A stretch of 56,307 nucleotides of DNA from JAUZRW01 sp034437755 (GCA_034437755.1 DAOTTV010000083.1:1-56307); one strand, 5' to 3'. Counted from the first letter of the stretch, positions 43,784 to 52,083 are shown. Notes: generated from the sequence alone by a model not told the origin. Numbers and translations are program-made.

Positions 43784-45013
43784 TTAATCGAAGTAGCCGC
43801 CGAGAAAATCGCCCATACCGCCGCTCTCGCGCCCTTCGCCATCATCATAAATGCGGTCGAAATCGTCGCCCTTGCGCCCATCACGCCCGCGTCGTCGCCC
43901 GCTGTTGTTGGCATCATCGACGGTCGGATGGGGGCGTAGGGGTGGGCGATAATCGCCTAAGCCTTGCTGGGGATTGTTGGATTGTTGGCGCTGTTGTTGC
44001 CCCTGATTGGGATTTTGCGGGGGCAAGTCGCGCTGATTCTGGGGATTCTGCCCCATTGGCGGTGGCGCTTGATTGCTACGATTCTGCTGGCGATATTGCA
44101 GGGGATCATTGCCGAAGTTGCGCTGTTGCTGTCCCTGCTGTCTCTGCTGTCCTTGCGGGGGTTGTGGGGGTTGTGGTGGGGGTGGTGCTTGCTGTTGATT
44201 GAAGCCCCCTTGCTGGTTTGGTGCTGGATTACGCCGCCGATATTGCAGGGGATCATTGCCGAAGTTGCGCTGTTGCCCCTGTTGATTCTGTGGCGGGCGC
44301 AGAGGATCGTTATTCATCGGGCGCGAGGGCGATAGTGACGGCGCGTTAGGGCGGGCTTGTCCGGGCTGAGTCGGCCTGTTCGGTTGCCGTTGCTGTTGCT
44401 GTTGGTTCGGTTGCCGTTGCCGTTGCTGTTGATTGAAGCCGCCTTGATTCAGCGGGGTTTGCGCGGTCTGCGGGTTGAAGCCCTGCTGATTCTGTGGGGC
44501 TTGCCCTGCGGGGCGGTTGCGCTGGGGATTATATTGCAGAGGATCACGCGGGCGCAATGACGGCATCGGCGGCGCGGTGTTCTGCCCGGATTGCCACTGC
44601 TGCTGTTGATTGAAGCCGCCTTGGTTCGGTTGCTGTTGCTGTTGATTGAAGCCGCCTTGGTTCGGTGGGGTCGCGTTCGCCCCGAAGCGCGTTTGACCGG
44701 CTTGCTGGGCGTTGAAGCGCGTGTTGTCACTGCCGCCCTGCGGCGCAAATTCTAGATTTTGCGCGCGTTGACGCAGAATCTCACTGCGCGATCCGTTGAC
44801 TTGTTGCCCGCTGAATTGTCCTTGTCTGCCGCCGGCTTCGGGCTGTGGCTCTTGTTGCTCGTCATTGCCGAAGATACTGCCAGTGATGCGATTCCACATC
44901 GCCTGTACGCCTTGCCCGCCGAAGCGCAATAACACGCCGATAAACGCCGTGAAGATTGTCCATGTAATGCCTGTCAGGATACAACTCACTGTAATGAGCG
45001 TTTGCATTCCCAT
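43784..45013 (-). CDS. Membrane-anchored Gln/Asn/Pro-rich low-complexity protein
   Basis: A 409-residue protein with one N-terminal transmembrane helix (about 7-30) and then about 300 residues of low complexity built from Gln, Asn, Pro and Gly, with recurring GGFNQQQ, QQRNFGNDPLQYR and NQQG units. Such sequence resembles prion-like disordered regions. It ends in an acidic/charged segment (GRKGDDFDRIYDDGEG) and GGYFD. The repeats lie in the same frame and the opposite frames read poorly, so this is the coding strand. AAGGAG precedes the ATG. It starts 33 bp after the TIR-DarT stop on the same strand, so it is probably the third gene of that operon. Function unknown. Confidence 0.75.
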   Translation of the reverse strand: MGMQTLITVSCILTGITWTIFTAFIGVLLRFGGQGVQAMWNRITGSIFGNDEQQEPQPEAGGRQGQFSGQQVNGSRSEILRQRAQNLEFAPQGGSDNTRFNAQQAGQTRFGANATPPNQGGFNQQQQQPNQGGFNQQQQWQSGQNTAPPMPSLRPRDPLQYNPQRNRPAGQAPQNQQGFNPQTAQTPLNQGGFNQQQRQRQPNQQQQQRQPNRPTQPGQARPNAPSLSPSRPMNNDPLRPPQNQQGQQRNFGNDPLQYRRRNPAPNQQGGFNQQQAPPPPQPPQPPQGQQRQQGQQQRNFGNDPLQYRQQNRSNQAPPPMGQNPQNQRDLPPQNPNQGQQQRQQSNNPQQGLGDYRPPLRPHPTVDDANNSGRRRGRDGRKGDDFDRIYDDGEGRESGGMGDFLGGYFD

Positions 45014-45046
45014 TGTTATTTGTTCTCCTTCGCTTGCGTGCGAAAG

Positions 45047-46438
45047 TTATAAGATCATCATGTGCGGTTGATACTTGCCCATATAGGCTAGATCACCATT
45101 TAGCAACAATTGTATCGTATAGTTCTCGCCTTGTGGTACGTCAATTATCATATCTTTATCTGGCTGGAAAAGCTCATCCTGCCAGTGGTAGCGCGTGCCA
45201 TCGGCATATTCTAGCACGATCATCGCCATGAACGAGCCACAATCGCCCTCACAAGGGGCGAAGCGCAAACGCACATGATCGTCACGCAGGACAGCCGTTT
45301 CAACATAGGGGCGTTTGTGGTTAAAGAGGTGATAACCCGCGCGTACAGTGATTTTATCGCGCCAGCGTTGCCACACGGCATCATCGAGCAGATGATGAAG
45401 CGTCTCATACTCGGCTGGCGAGCGCAACCAGATCAATTGTAAGGCTTCTAGCCCGACTTTGTGCGGCACAAGCACTTGCGCCTCGCGACAGCGCATGATT
45501 TCCTCGCGTTCGTCGGGCATGAACCACGAGTCATGATAAATCTGCTCGAAGGGCAACTCGCGGAAGTCACGCGGGGTCTGGTAGGTTGTCTTGGTCTTAT
45601 CGGGGTCGCCATCGCTGAATTTCGAGTCCGGCAGGACGATTAGCGCGTTCATATCGAACAGCAGATAGACCGGAATCGGCGCGTAGTCGTCGGGCAGGTC
45701 GGCTGTCGCCGGACGAAAGCCCTCCGCAAAGAAGAAATCCGGCGTGCGCGGACGAAAGTAGAGGCGCACCGCTTTATCGAAGCGTGACGTGAGCGGTGCG
45801 CCATACTCGAACGCCGGACGAAGCTCGCCATCTTGCAGAATATCGGCGACGTGGTGCAAATCCGCGAAGTGAAACAAGAACGAGGGCCACCAATAGCGCG
45901 ATCCAAGCCATGCCTCGCGCCGCAATTGCTTCAGCGTGCGCCGGAACGCGCCGGCGGTGCGTTTTTCGTTCGGGCGCGGTTCGCTCTCGGGCGCTTCGAA
46001 GCGGTCGTCGCTCCCGTCTGTTATCTGTGGTGCGAAGGCGGCACCGGCGTTCAGGTCGCTCAGCAAATCGCTGAACATCGTATCGTAGCGATCGACCTGT
46101 GTGAAATCGAGATAGTTGATATGCTCTAGTTGAAGCGGAATTTCAGCCGTGGCATCGACCAGAAGCGGGATGATCTTTTTGCCTTTGCGTAGCGCGCGCA
46201 GTTGCTCGGCACGGCACCACTTCGATGCATACGATGCCGGACTCAGTAGGGCGATCATGGTGTGGCTGTGTTCGATTGCGTTTTCGATGTCCTCTGACCA
46301 GCTCGCGCCGCCGGGGATTTCGTTCAAATCTAGCCAGACGCGATAGCCAACCGCTTGCAAATCGTCGCGCAGGCGGATGGCGAACTCGCGCGCGTCTGCC
46401 CGACCGTATGAGATGAAGATGTTGTTGACGTGTGCCAT
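45047..46438 (-). CDS. TIR-DarT fusion protein (putative defence toxin)
   Basis: A 463-residue fusion. Residues 1-130 are a TIR domain (IFISYGRADAREFA, YRVWLDLNEIPGGASWSEDI, LLSPASYASKWCRAEQ) that keeps the usual Glu (Glu78). Bacterial TIR domains often cleave NAD+. Residues 183-350 resemble DarT (DUF4433), which ADP-ribosylates thymidine in DNA: FHFADLHHVADILQDGELRP, VRLYFRPRTPDFFF and REAQVLVPHKVGLEALQLIWL. The last block usually reads AExLV; here it is AQVLV, with Gln321 where the catalytic Glu is expected. Residues 360-463 are a beta-rich extension seen in some DarT relatives. The gene follows a macrodomain gene by 39 bp. Confidence 0.8.
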   Translation of the reverse strand: MAHVNNIFISYGRADAREFAIRLRDDLQAVGYRVWLDLNEIPGGASWSEDIENAIEHSHTMIALLSPASYASKWCRAEQLRALRKGKKIIPLLVDATAEIPLQLEHINYLDFTQVDRYDTMFSDLLSDLNAGAAFAPQITDGSDDRFEAPESEPRPNEKRTAGAFRRTLKQLRREAWLGSRYWWPSFLFHFADLHHVADILQDGELRPAFEYGAPLTSRFDKAVRLYFRPRTPDFFFAEGFRPATADLPDDYAPIPVYLLFDMNALIVLPDSKFSDGDPDKTKTTYQTPRDFRELPFEQIYHDSWFMPDEREEIMRCREAQVLVPHKVGLEALQLIWLRSPAEYETLHHLLDDAVWQRWRDKITVRAGYHLFNHKRPYVETAVLRDDHVRLRFAPCEGDCGSFMAMIVLEYADGTRYHWQDELFQPDKDMIIDVPQGENYTIQLLLNGDLAYMGKYQPHMMIL

Positions 46439-46477
46439 ATGTAATCCCTGTATCTCTCGTGTGTATTGCGGCGTGCG

Positions 46478-47401
46478 CTATGGGGTGAGGGTGATGTGCT
46501 GGGCATCGTCCCCGGCTTGTACGGGCGGTATATACTGCAAGCCGCTGGTCGCCAGCCCGTGAACAGTTGCCAGACGGACGGCGTGCATCGTGTCCAGTTG
46601 TGCCAGCAGAGCGACGATGTACTCAGCATGACTATCCAGACCTGCGGGTAAATTCTGCGGCATGATATAGCCCGCCCGCCGACAGTATTGCCACAGATCG
46701 CGCAGTTGCGTCTCGGTCAGATAAATCGACTCGCCCCGTTGCGGGATGATCTTCAAGCTCAGGCGTTGTCGTCCGCGGGCGGTTGTCGCCTTGACGGTGA
46801 ATGCCTGCCGATTGTCCAGCGTCTGCCACGTCTCATCCTGCTTGGCGATTTGTAATAGATCATCCCAGAAACTATCGAAGCTCACCTGTTGCGGGATGTT
46901 GTTCAACCAGTAACGAATCGCGCGGGTGCTTCGCCGTTCCTGCGCGAAGGGTGACGCGGTATCGTACATATGAATGAAAACCGATATTGGCAGGGGATGC
47001 AAGTAGGATTCCATCAATGGGCGCAGGTCGTCCCAGTCGAGTTCGTCCTCGGCAGTGCCAAAGGCTGGAAACGAGACCGACGTGATATTCTGCGTGGCGT
47101 AGACTGATGCGAATGTCTTTAAGCCCTGTTCGATGGTCTCGAGCGTGGCGTGGGCGCGGTAATGACGCTTGGTGGGGACGTTAATCACCCACTTGTGCGC
47201 GGTGCGATACAGGAAAAGTTGCCCGATGGCGAATTTGTCCTGCTGGCAAAGCGCGACGTAGGCTTCGTACATCTGCGGGAAAAAGCGACGAAAATCATAG
47301 GCAATCCCCGCCTGATTGCCAATCGCCCCCACGGTATTAACGGGGTTGACGATGGCGCGGGCGGGGCTGTAGAAAATATCGCCATAAACGTAGGTGATCA
47401 T
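46478..47401 (-). CDS. DarG-like macrodomain antitoxin
   Basis: A 307-residue protein. Residues 1-150 form a DarG-type macrodomain: YGDIFYSPARAIVNPVNTVG, FRRFFPQMYEAYVALC, VINVPTKRHYRAHATLETI and SVSFPAFGTAEDELDWDDL. DarG macrodomains remove ADP-ribose from thymidine and so neutralise DarT; a Lys of the PTK motif (Lys78 here) matches the reported catalytic Lys position. The C-terminal half resembles the DarT-binding region of DarG only loosely. It is the first gene of the operon with TIR-DarT. I chose the ATG at 47401 because AGGAG is 11 nt upstream and the domain then begins at once; longer starts (up to 47491) are unlikely. Confidence 0.85.
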   Translation of the reverse strand: MITYVYGDIFYSPARAIVNPVNTVGAIGNQAGIAYDFRRFFPQMYEAYVALCQQDKFAIGQLFLYRTAHKWVINVPTKRHYRAHATLETIEQGLKTFASVYATQNITSVSFPAFGTAEDELDWDDLRPLMESYLHPLPISVFIHMYDTASPFAQERRSTRAIRYWLNNIPQQVSFDSFWDDLLQIAKQDETWQTLDNRQAFTVKATTARGRQRLSLKIIPQRGESIYLTETQLRDLWQYCRRAGYIMPQNLPAGLDSHAEYIVALLAQLDTMHAVRLATVHGLATSGLQYIPPVQAGDDAQHITLTP

Positions 47402-47427
47402 GCGTGGGCCTACTCCTGATATGAATA

Positions 47428-47441
47428 CTACCCTATGGTAG
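47428..47441. promoter_or_regulatory. Possible operator upstream of the macrodomain operon
   Basis: CTACC-CTAT-GGTAG is a perfect 5-4-5 inverted repeat, 27 bp before the start codon. This is a typical place for an autoregulatory toxin-antitoxin operator, but the site is short and unproven. Confidence 0.3.
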
Positions 47442-47465
47442 AACATAAATTCACGACGCGCAAGT

Positions 47466-47493
47466 GAAAACGGGCGAGCGCGGCGGCTCACCC
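47466..47493 (-). terminator. Intrinsic terminator of the upstream secreted-protein gene
   Basis: On the minus strand GGGTGAGC-CGCCGC-GCTCGCCC pairs over 8 bp with one wobble and is followed by GTTTTC. It isolates the macrodomain operon from the gene above. Confidence 0.8.
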
Positions 47494-47520
47494 GTCATCT
47501 TGCCCAGCAGATACTGTGTT

Positions 47521-48657
47521 TTACTCGTCGGCGCTGGCGATCTCTAGCTCAGGCAAGCGTGAGAAGCTATCCAGCGCGGCGATGGCGTTCGTCAGGCTTG
47601 GGTCTGCATCGTCGCCAAGTTCCAGCAGGTTGGTCGCGCCGCTATTTTCCAACAACAGATTAGCGACGTACGCTGTCCCGTCGTCGTTGAGGATTTGCAC
47701 GATACCGCTCTGGGCGCTCCCGTCGATGGTCTCGACGGTATAGGCGACGCGGTAGCCGCTCAAGCCGTATTGCGTGATTTCTTCGCTGGTCTGGACGGCG
47801 ATAGTCGAGCGCAGGTCAGCGACGAGGGCTTCGGCATCATCAAGGCTATCGACCGTGCCGTCTTGCGTCTCGACGCGCAACTGGGCGTTCTCGCCACTGA
47901 TGCTAGTCGGCACGCCGGCCCCGCTATCGGTCACTTGCCAACCATTGGGGAAGCGAATCAGGTAGCTGGTCTGCTCATCGAAGTAGCCATTCCATTCTAG
48001 CGGTGCGCCGATGTAACGCTCGATCGGGCTGAAGTTCTCGACCTGATTGCTGAGGACATAGCGCAACATCTCAGAAGCGTTGCTGGGCGTGACGACGCGC
48101 ACGACGTAAATCCAGGTCTCATCGCTGAAGGCAATCTGGCGCGCGATGTAGTTCTGTTGGGCGCGTTGCAGGTTGAAATCGATCACGACGCGATCGTCCT
48201 GCACGTCGCGGGTGGCTTCGCGCCATGAGGAATACTGATTCCAGCTGGAGCGCAACCACGCATCGCCGAAGAAGTTGCTCAGCCCTTCAGGGTCAAGCGT
48301 GACACCGGCGACCGGACGAATGACGCGCATCTCGATCACGCTCAGCGCATCCGGATTGTTGAATGTCACCTGTGCTTCGCCAGTCGTGCTGAACTGATTC
48401 TGCGCGTCCCAACCCTCAGGAATGGTCGCGGTGAATAAGCCCGATGGGTGGATATACCCCGTGTTGAAGTTGATCTCGCCCGTTGGGATCGGTGCCGGTT
48501 GGGTCGGGGTCGGGACGGCGGTCTCCTCAGGCGGGGGTGCGCCGGTCGGGGTGGTCGGGAAAAGTGGGAGTAAGAGACTCGCCCCCATCGCAAACGCTAG
48601 AAATAATCCTAAGCCAACGGTGACCCGCTGTTGCATTCGTCTTTTTTTCTTTGCCAT
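47521..48657 (-). CDS. Secreted or membrane-anchored hypothetical protein
   Basis: A 378-residue protein with a basic N-terminus (MAKKKRRMQQR) and one hydrophobic segment (about 13-32), probably a signal anchor. A Pro/Thr-rich spacer (35-60) follows. The remainder contains two similar beta-rich domains (about 60-220 and 225-378) with FTATIPEGWDAQNQFS in the first and YLIRFPNGWQVTDSGAG in the second, as in lipoprotein-like PsbP/DUF1795-style folds that begin with FxIxxPxGW. The function is unknown. GGAG precedes the ATG. A terminator follows. Confidence 0.8.
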   Translation of the reverse strand: MAKKKRRMQQRVTVGLGLFLAFAMGASLLLPLFPTTPTGAPPPEETAVPTPTQPAPIPTGEINFNTGYIHPSGLFTATIPEGWDAQNQFSTTGEAQVTFNNPDALSVIEMRVIRPVAGVTLDPEGLSNFFGDAWLRSSWNQYSSWREATRDVQDDRVVIDFNLQRAQQNYIARQIAFSDETWIYVVRVVTPSNASEMLRYVLSNQVENFSPIERYIGAPLEWNGYFDEQTSYLIRFPNGWQVTDSGAGVPTSISGENAQLRVETQDGTVDSLDDAEALVADLRSTIAVQTSEEITQYGLSGYRVAYTVETIDGSAQSGIVQILNDDGTAYVANLLLENSGATNLLELGDDADPSLTNAIAALDSFSRLPELEIASADE

Positions 48658-48803
48658 GCTTGAATAATCTCCAAAAATTCAGATTCAAAACGCACGATAT
48701 GATACCGTATTTGCGGCATTGTGTTAAGAGTCCTCACAGGCGACCCGCTATAAAAACAACACTTGACCTAGTATGACCTCTTATGCTTTAATTTGACAAT
48801 CTA

Positions 48804-48879
48804 AACTACATAGTAACTACTCAGGTATAATCTTCTTGTGGGGTGTCTCCCCACGCCTCTGAGTAGTTACAACCACATA
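48804..48879. mobile_element. MITE-like element family A (copy d) with near-perfect duplication
   Basis: The 58-bp element (48813-48870) starts GTAACTACTCAGG and ends CTGAGTAGTTAC. Flanking 9-mers AACTACATA and AACCACATA differ at one position. Inside is CTTCTTGTGGGGTGTCTCCCCACG. The right flank runs directly into the ribosome site of the GNAT gene. Confidence 0.78.
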
Positions 48880-48892
48880 AGGGGTATTCTGC

Positions 48893-49930
48893 ATGACTCA
48901 AGTGAATCAACGCCCAGCACCGACCGTACCCGCCGGTTATCGCGTGCGCCCGACAACGCTAGATGATGCGGATGCTGTCGATCAGTTATACGCCATCAGC
49001 TACCGCCCGAAAAATCTACCGCATCGCCCCAATGCTGATGAATTGCGTACTGATTGGCAATCCCCGCGTTTCGATCTCAGCACATCGTCTATCATGATCG
49101 AACATGACTCGCAATTGATCGCGATTGCGACCATCTGGGATACCAGTGAAACCCCCGTGCGCCCGTGGTTGTCGTGGGTGTTGCACCCCGATTACTATGA
49201 GACCGCGATTGCCCAATACGTGATCGACTGGTTAGAGTATACGGCTCAGCGTGTGTTCGATCGCTGTCCGGCAGATGCTAAAATCGCCTTCGAGACGGGC
49301 GTATTGCTTGGCTATCAACCACGCGAAGCCCTGATTACTGCGAATGGCTATCAGCATGTGCGTACATTCCAGCGGATGGTCGTGCGCCACGATGCGCCGC
49401 CGCCTGCTGTGCAGATGCCGGCTGGTTTTTCACTGCGCCCCCTGCGCTATCCCGATGAATTGCCGGATTATGTCCACGCTTTCCGCGATAGTTTTCAGGA
49501 TCATTACGGCTATGTCGATCAAGCGTTTGCCAATGAGCTGGAGTCGTGGCGGCACTGGCTCGATCATGAACCGGACTTCAACCCGCAGACCTTTTATCTC
49601 GCTATCGACGACCAGACGGGGGCAATCGTCGCTTTCTGCTTCGCGGTCGATGAGCAAAAAACCGACGCGGATTATGCCTACGTCCATGAACTGGGGACGT
49701 GTCGTGCCTATCGTAAGCGCGGGCTAGCCTCAACGCTCTTGCGGCACGCATTCCACGATCTGTATCAGCGCGGTCGTCCGAATGTCGCCCTGCACGTCGA
49801 TGCCGATAGCATCACCGGCGCGACGCGCCTCTATCAGCGCGTCGGTATGCGTCCCGATCAAGCCTTCGGCGATCACGAGAAAATCATGCGTGACGGGCGC
49901 GAGCTGGCGAACACGGGCACAGAGGCATGA
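48893..49930 (+). CDS. Tandem GNAT acetyltransferase
   Basis: A 345-residue protein of two GNAT-like halves. The N-terminal half (1-165) is divergent, with YRVRPTTLDDADAVDQLYA and no clear acetyl-CoA loop. The C-terminal half (175-345) has FSLRPLRYPDELPDYVHAF, the acetyl-CoA-binding segment VHELGTCRAYRKRGLASTLL (about 280-300) and GATRLYQRVGMRPDQ. This tandem layout recalls mycothiol-synthase-like and related acetyltransferases. The substrate is unknown. AAGGGG is 9 nt before the ATG. Its stop overlaps the next gene by 4 bp (ATGA), so the two are co-translated. Confidence 0.9.
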   Translation: MTQVNQRPAPTVPAGYRVRPTTLDDADAVDQLYAISYRPKNLPHRPNADELRTDWQSPRFDLSTSSIMIEHDSQLIAIATIWDTSETPVRPWLSWVLHPDYYETAIAQYVIDWLEYTAQRVFDRCPADAKIAFETGVLLGYQPREALITANGYQHVRTFQRMVVRHDAPPPAVQMPAGFSLRPLRYPDELPDYVHAFRDSFQDHYGYVDQAFANELESWRHWLDHEPDFNPQTFYLAIDDQTGAIVAFCFAVDEQKTDADYAYVHELGTCRAYRKRGLASTLLRHAFHDLYQRGRPNVALHVDADSITGATRLYQRVGMRPDQAFGDHEKIMRDGRELANTGTEA

Positions 49931-50556
49931 CCACGCTATACGACATCACGCGCACGGTCGCGCCACAGACGCACCCCTGGCCCGGCGATACGCCCTATAG
50001 CGCCCGTCCGGTGATGCAAATCGCTGATGGCGCGAGCGTCAACCTGCTCACGCTGACGATGAGCGCGCACATCGGCACGCACGCCGACGCTTACTATCAC
50101 TATGCCGACGATGGCGCACACCCCGCGACGATGCCCCTATCGCATTACATCGGGCGGGCGCGGGTCGTCACGGTGGCGCGGGATGCGGGGGCGCTGACGC
50201 TCGCTGATGTCGCCCATGTTGATCTCGCGGGGGGGGAACGCTTGTTGGTGCATAGCCCTATCAGCGATTTAGACGATGAGCAATGGCCCGAGCAGATTCC
50301 GTATCTGAGCGTAGACTTGATCGCGCATCTTGCCGCGCTTGAGTATAAATTGATCGGCTTGGATTCGCCCTCGGTCGATCCTTTCGATAGCAAGATTTTA
50401 GCGGCACATCACGCCCTGCGCCGACACGGTATGGTCAATCTGGAATCGCTGAACTTGAGCGGCGTGCCGGATGGCGATTACGAACTGATCGCGCTCCCGC
50501 TCAAGCTGGATGTCGCTTGTGGCTCACCGGTGCGGGCAATCTTGCGGACGTTATAG
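49927..50556 (+). CDS. Cyclase/kynurenine formamidase-like protein
   Basis: A 209-residue metal-dependent cyclase-family hydrolase. The metal-binding motif HIGTHADAYYHY (HxGTHxDxxxH) lies at about residues 47-58, preceded by TMSA. The N-terminus YDITRTVAPQTHPWPGDTPY and GLDSPSVDPFDSKILAAHH are typical of bacterial kynurenine formamidases (KynB), which open N-formylkynurenine in tryptophan breakdown, but no other kyn gene is present, so a wider hydrolase role is possible. The start overlaps the GNAT stop by 4 bp. The end overlaps the convergent ABC gene by 6 bp. Confidence 0.88.
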   Translation: MTTLYDITRTVAPQTHPWPGDTPYSARPVMQIADGASVNLLTLTMSAHIGTHADAYYHYADDGAHPATMPLSHYIGRARVVTVARDAGALTLADVAHVDLAGGERLLVHSPISDLDDEQWPEQIPYLSVDLIAHLAALEYKLIGLDSPSVDPFDSKILAAHHALRRHGMVNLESLNLSGVPDGDYELIALPLKLDVACGSPVRAILRTL

Positions 50557-51630
50557 CAGGCGCGCGCCGGTGGCTGTATCGAAGAAGAACAGCGCGTCCC
50601 GATCAAAAGTGCAGGCGACGGTATCGCCCTGCGTATACTGCTGGTCGAAAGGCGCTTCAATCTGCCATGTGGTTGATCCGGCTTGTACGTCGAGCAGGTG
50701 ATAGCGCTGGGCGAAGTTTGCCTCGACCGCACGCACTGTACAGGCGATGTCGCCGCTATCATCGGGCTGGACGTGAATATGATGCGGGCGAATACCCAGC
50801 GTCACGGCGGTGCCATCCGGTATATCGCGCCGCATGATGAACGCGCCGAGCGTCTCGTGTACCCATGCCCCCCGCACGATCTCGCCTTCAAACAAGTTCA
50901 TCGTTGGCACGCCGATGAACTGCGCCACGAAGACGTTGTTAGGGTTATTGTACAGGAAGGTATAACTGCCGATCTGTTCGATTTTGCCGGCGCGCATCAC
51001 AGCGACCTTCGCCGTGATCATTGCGGCTTCTTGCTGGTCGTGTGTCACGTAGAGCATCGTCACCGGATATTTGTTGAGCAGGCGACGGGCTTCGAGGCGG
51101 GCATTGGTGCGGAAGGTTGCGTCGAGATTGGCGAAGGGTTCATCGAAGAGCAAGAGGCGTAAATCACGCGCGAACGCCCGCGCAATCGAGACGCGCTGTT
51201 TTTCGCCACCGGAGAGATGACGCGGGAATTTGCCCATCAATTGGTCGATGTCCACGCCGGTGATTTGCGAAATATCATGCATGCGCTGGGGGACTTCGCG
51301 CTGGCGACGGCGCAGGCGCAGGTAAAAGCCGATGTTGCGCTCGACATTCCACTGTGGGATCAACGCATAATCTTGAAAGATCATGCCGATACCGCGTTGT
51401 TCGGTCGGCACATCCCTCAATAACTGACCATCATGCTTGACTGTTCCGGCATCGGGTGTTTCCAGCCCGGCGACGATCCGCAGAAGCGTTGTCTTGCCTG
51501 ACCCCGAAGGCCCCACAAGAGCGATCGTATCCCCTTCTTTGACCTGTAGCGTCACGTCATCGAGGGCGGTCACCGTGCGTTGATTCGCAGTGTAACTTTT
51601 GCTCACATGCTCTACTGAAATAACAGACAT
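50551..51630 (-). CDS. ABC transporter ATP-binding protein (MalK/UgpC-like)
   Basis: A 359-residue ABC ATPase of the CUT1/MOI type. Walker A is GPSGSGKTTLL (about residue 39), the Q-loop FQDYALIPQWNVERNIGF, the signature LSGGEKQRVSIARA (about 142), Walker B LRLLLFDEPFANLD, and the switch His in YVTHDQQEAAM. The C-terminal part (about 240-359) is a TOBE-type regulatory domain (LGIRPHHIHVQPDDSGD). Such subunits energise uptake of sugars or related solutes. No permease or binding protein gene is nearby, so it may serve transporters encoded elsewhere. Confidence 0.93.
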   Translation of the reverse strand: MSVISVEHVSKSYTANQRTVTALDDVTLQVKEGDTIALVGPSGSGKTTLLRIVAGLETPDAGTVKHDGQLLRDVPTEQRGIGMIFQDYALIPQWNVERNIGFYLRLRRRQREVPQRMHDISQITGVDIDQLMGKFPRHLSGGEKQRVSIARAFARDLRLLLFDEPFANLDATFRTNARLEARRLLNKYPVTMLYVTHDQQEAAMITAKVAVMRAGKIEQIGSYTFLYNNPNNVFVAQFIGVPTMNLFEGEIVRGAWVHETLGAFIMRRDIPDGTAVTLGIRPHHIHVQPDDSGDIACTVRAVEANFAQRYHLLDVQAGSTTWQIEAPFDQQYTQGDTVACTFDRDALFFFDTATGARLL

Positions 51631-51773
51631 CGTGTCTCTTTGCCTTGTGCTATGCGTTTGATCGCTCTCATTATCATGCGCCAGTCAAGCCCTCTGCAAG
51701 GTGCGAGGCAACACCTCCGCGAATCCCCTATATTTCATCTGAACAAAAGCTATACCAGCTTTTGAGGGTATAA

Positions 51774-51790
51774 CCACATGATAGCGTGGA
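51774..51790 (+). repeat. Short interspersed repeat
   Basis: CCACATGATAGCGTGGA shares its last 16 bases (CACATGATAGCGTGGA) with 28715-28730. CCAC/GTGG form its ends. It sits before the lysC leader promoter. Confidence 0.5.
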
Positions 51791-51860
51791 AACCTACATG
51801 GGGAGACATCCCCTGCGTGAAACCCACAAGAAGGCAGTTACGTCTGATGTTGGTCGTCGC

Positions 51861-51889
51861 TTGACAGGGCGCACAAGACGCGCTATTGT
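51861..51889 (+). promoter_or_regulatory. Promoter of the lysC leader
   Basis: A perfect TTGACA -35 (51861-51866), a 17-bp spacer and TATTGT -10 (51884-51889). The predicted start near 51896 places a leader of about 230 nt ahead of lysC. Confidence 0.85.
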
Positions 51890-51923
51890 TGTGGCTAATT
51901 GACCCAATAGCAGGCGATTTTAG

Positions 51924-52019
51924 ATGCCCAGCGCGCACGTTTTCATCAACAGCACTAGCACTATGATGACTACTATGCCGACTGACATAGTCAGGGACGG
52001 AGGGTTTCGCTTGTTATAG
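51924..52019 (+). CDS. Thr/Met-rich leader peptide ahead of lysC
   Basis: A 31-codon open frame starting at ATG 51924 and ending at TAG 52017-52019. It contains STSTMMTTMPT at residues 10-20, preceded by Ile-Asn and followed by Asp-Ile, so it is dense in amino acids of the aspartate family (Thr, Met, Ile, Asn). All five Thr codons are ACT. The position, 28 nt after the predicted transcription start and about 35 nt before an intrinsic terminator, matches attenuation leaders such as thrL. An AGG lies 9 nt before the ATG, so the ribosome site is weak. The product itself probably has no function. Confidence 0.65.
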   Translation: MPSAHVFINSTSTMMTTMPTDIVRDGGFRLL

Positions 52020-52053
52020 TTAGGTCATGCTTAGATACAAGGCACTGACAAGG

Positions 52054-52083
52054 CACACAGGGAAATCCTGTGTGTCTTTTTTT
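52054..52083 (+). terminator. Intrinsic terminator (attenuator) upstream of lysC
   Basis: CACACAGG-GAAAT-CCTGTGTG is a perfect 8-bp stem followed by TC and seven T. It ends 46 bp before the lysC start and downstream of the leader peptide. Upstream ACAAGGCAC occurs twice (52037-52045 and 52048-52056), the second overlapping the 5' arm, and CTTGT at the leader stop codon can pair with either; this could form an antiterminator. Confidence 0.88.

Noticed and set aside
43957..44748. Open frames opposite the Gln/Asn-rich gene
   Set aside because: They are repetitive Leu/Arg-rich or Ser/Asn-rich shadows of CAG/CAA-rich codons; ribosome site and neighbouring genes support the minus-strand frame.
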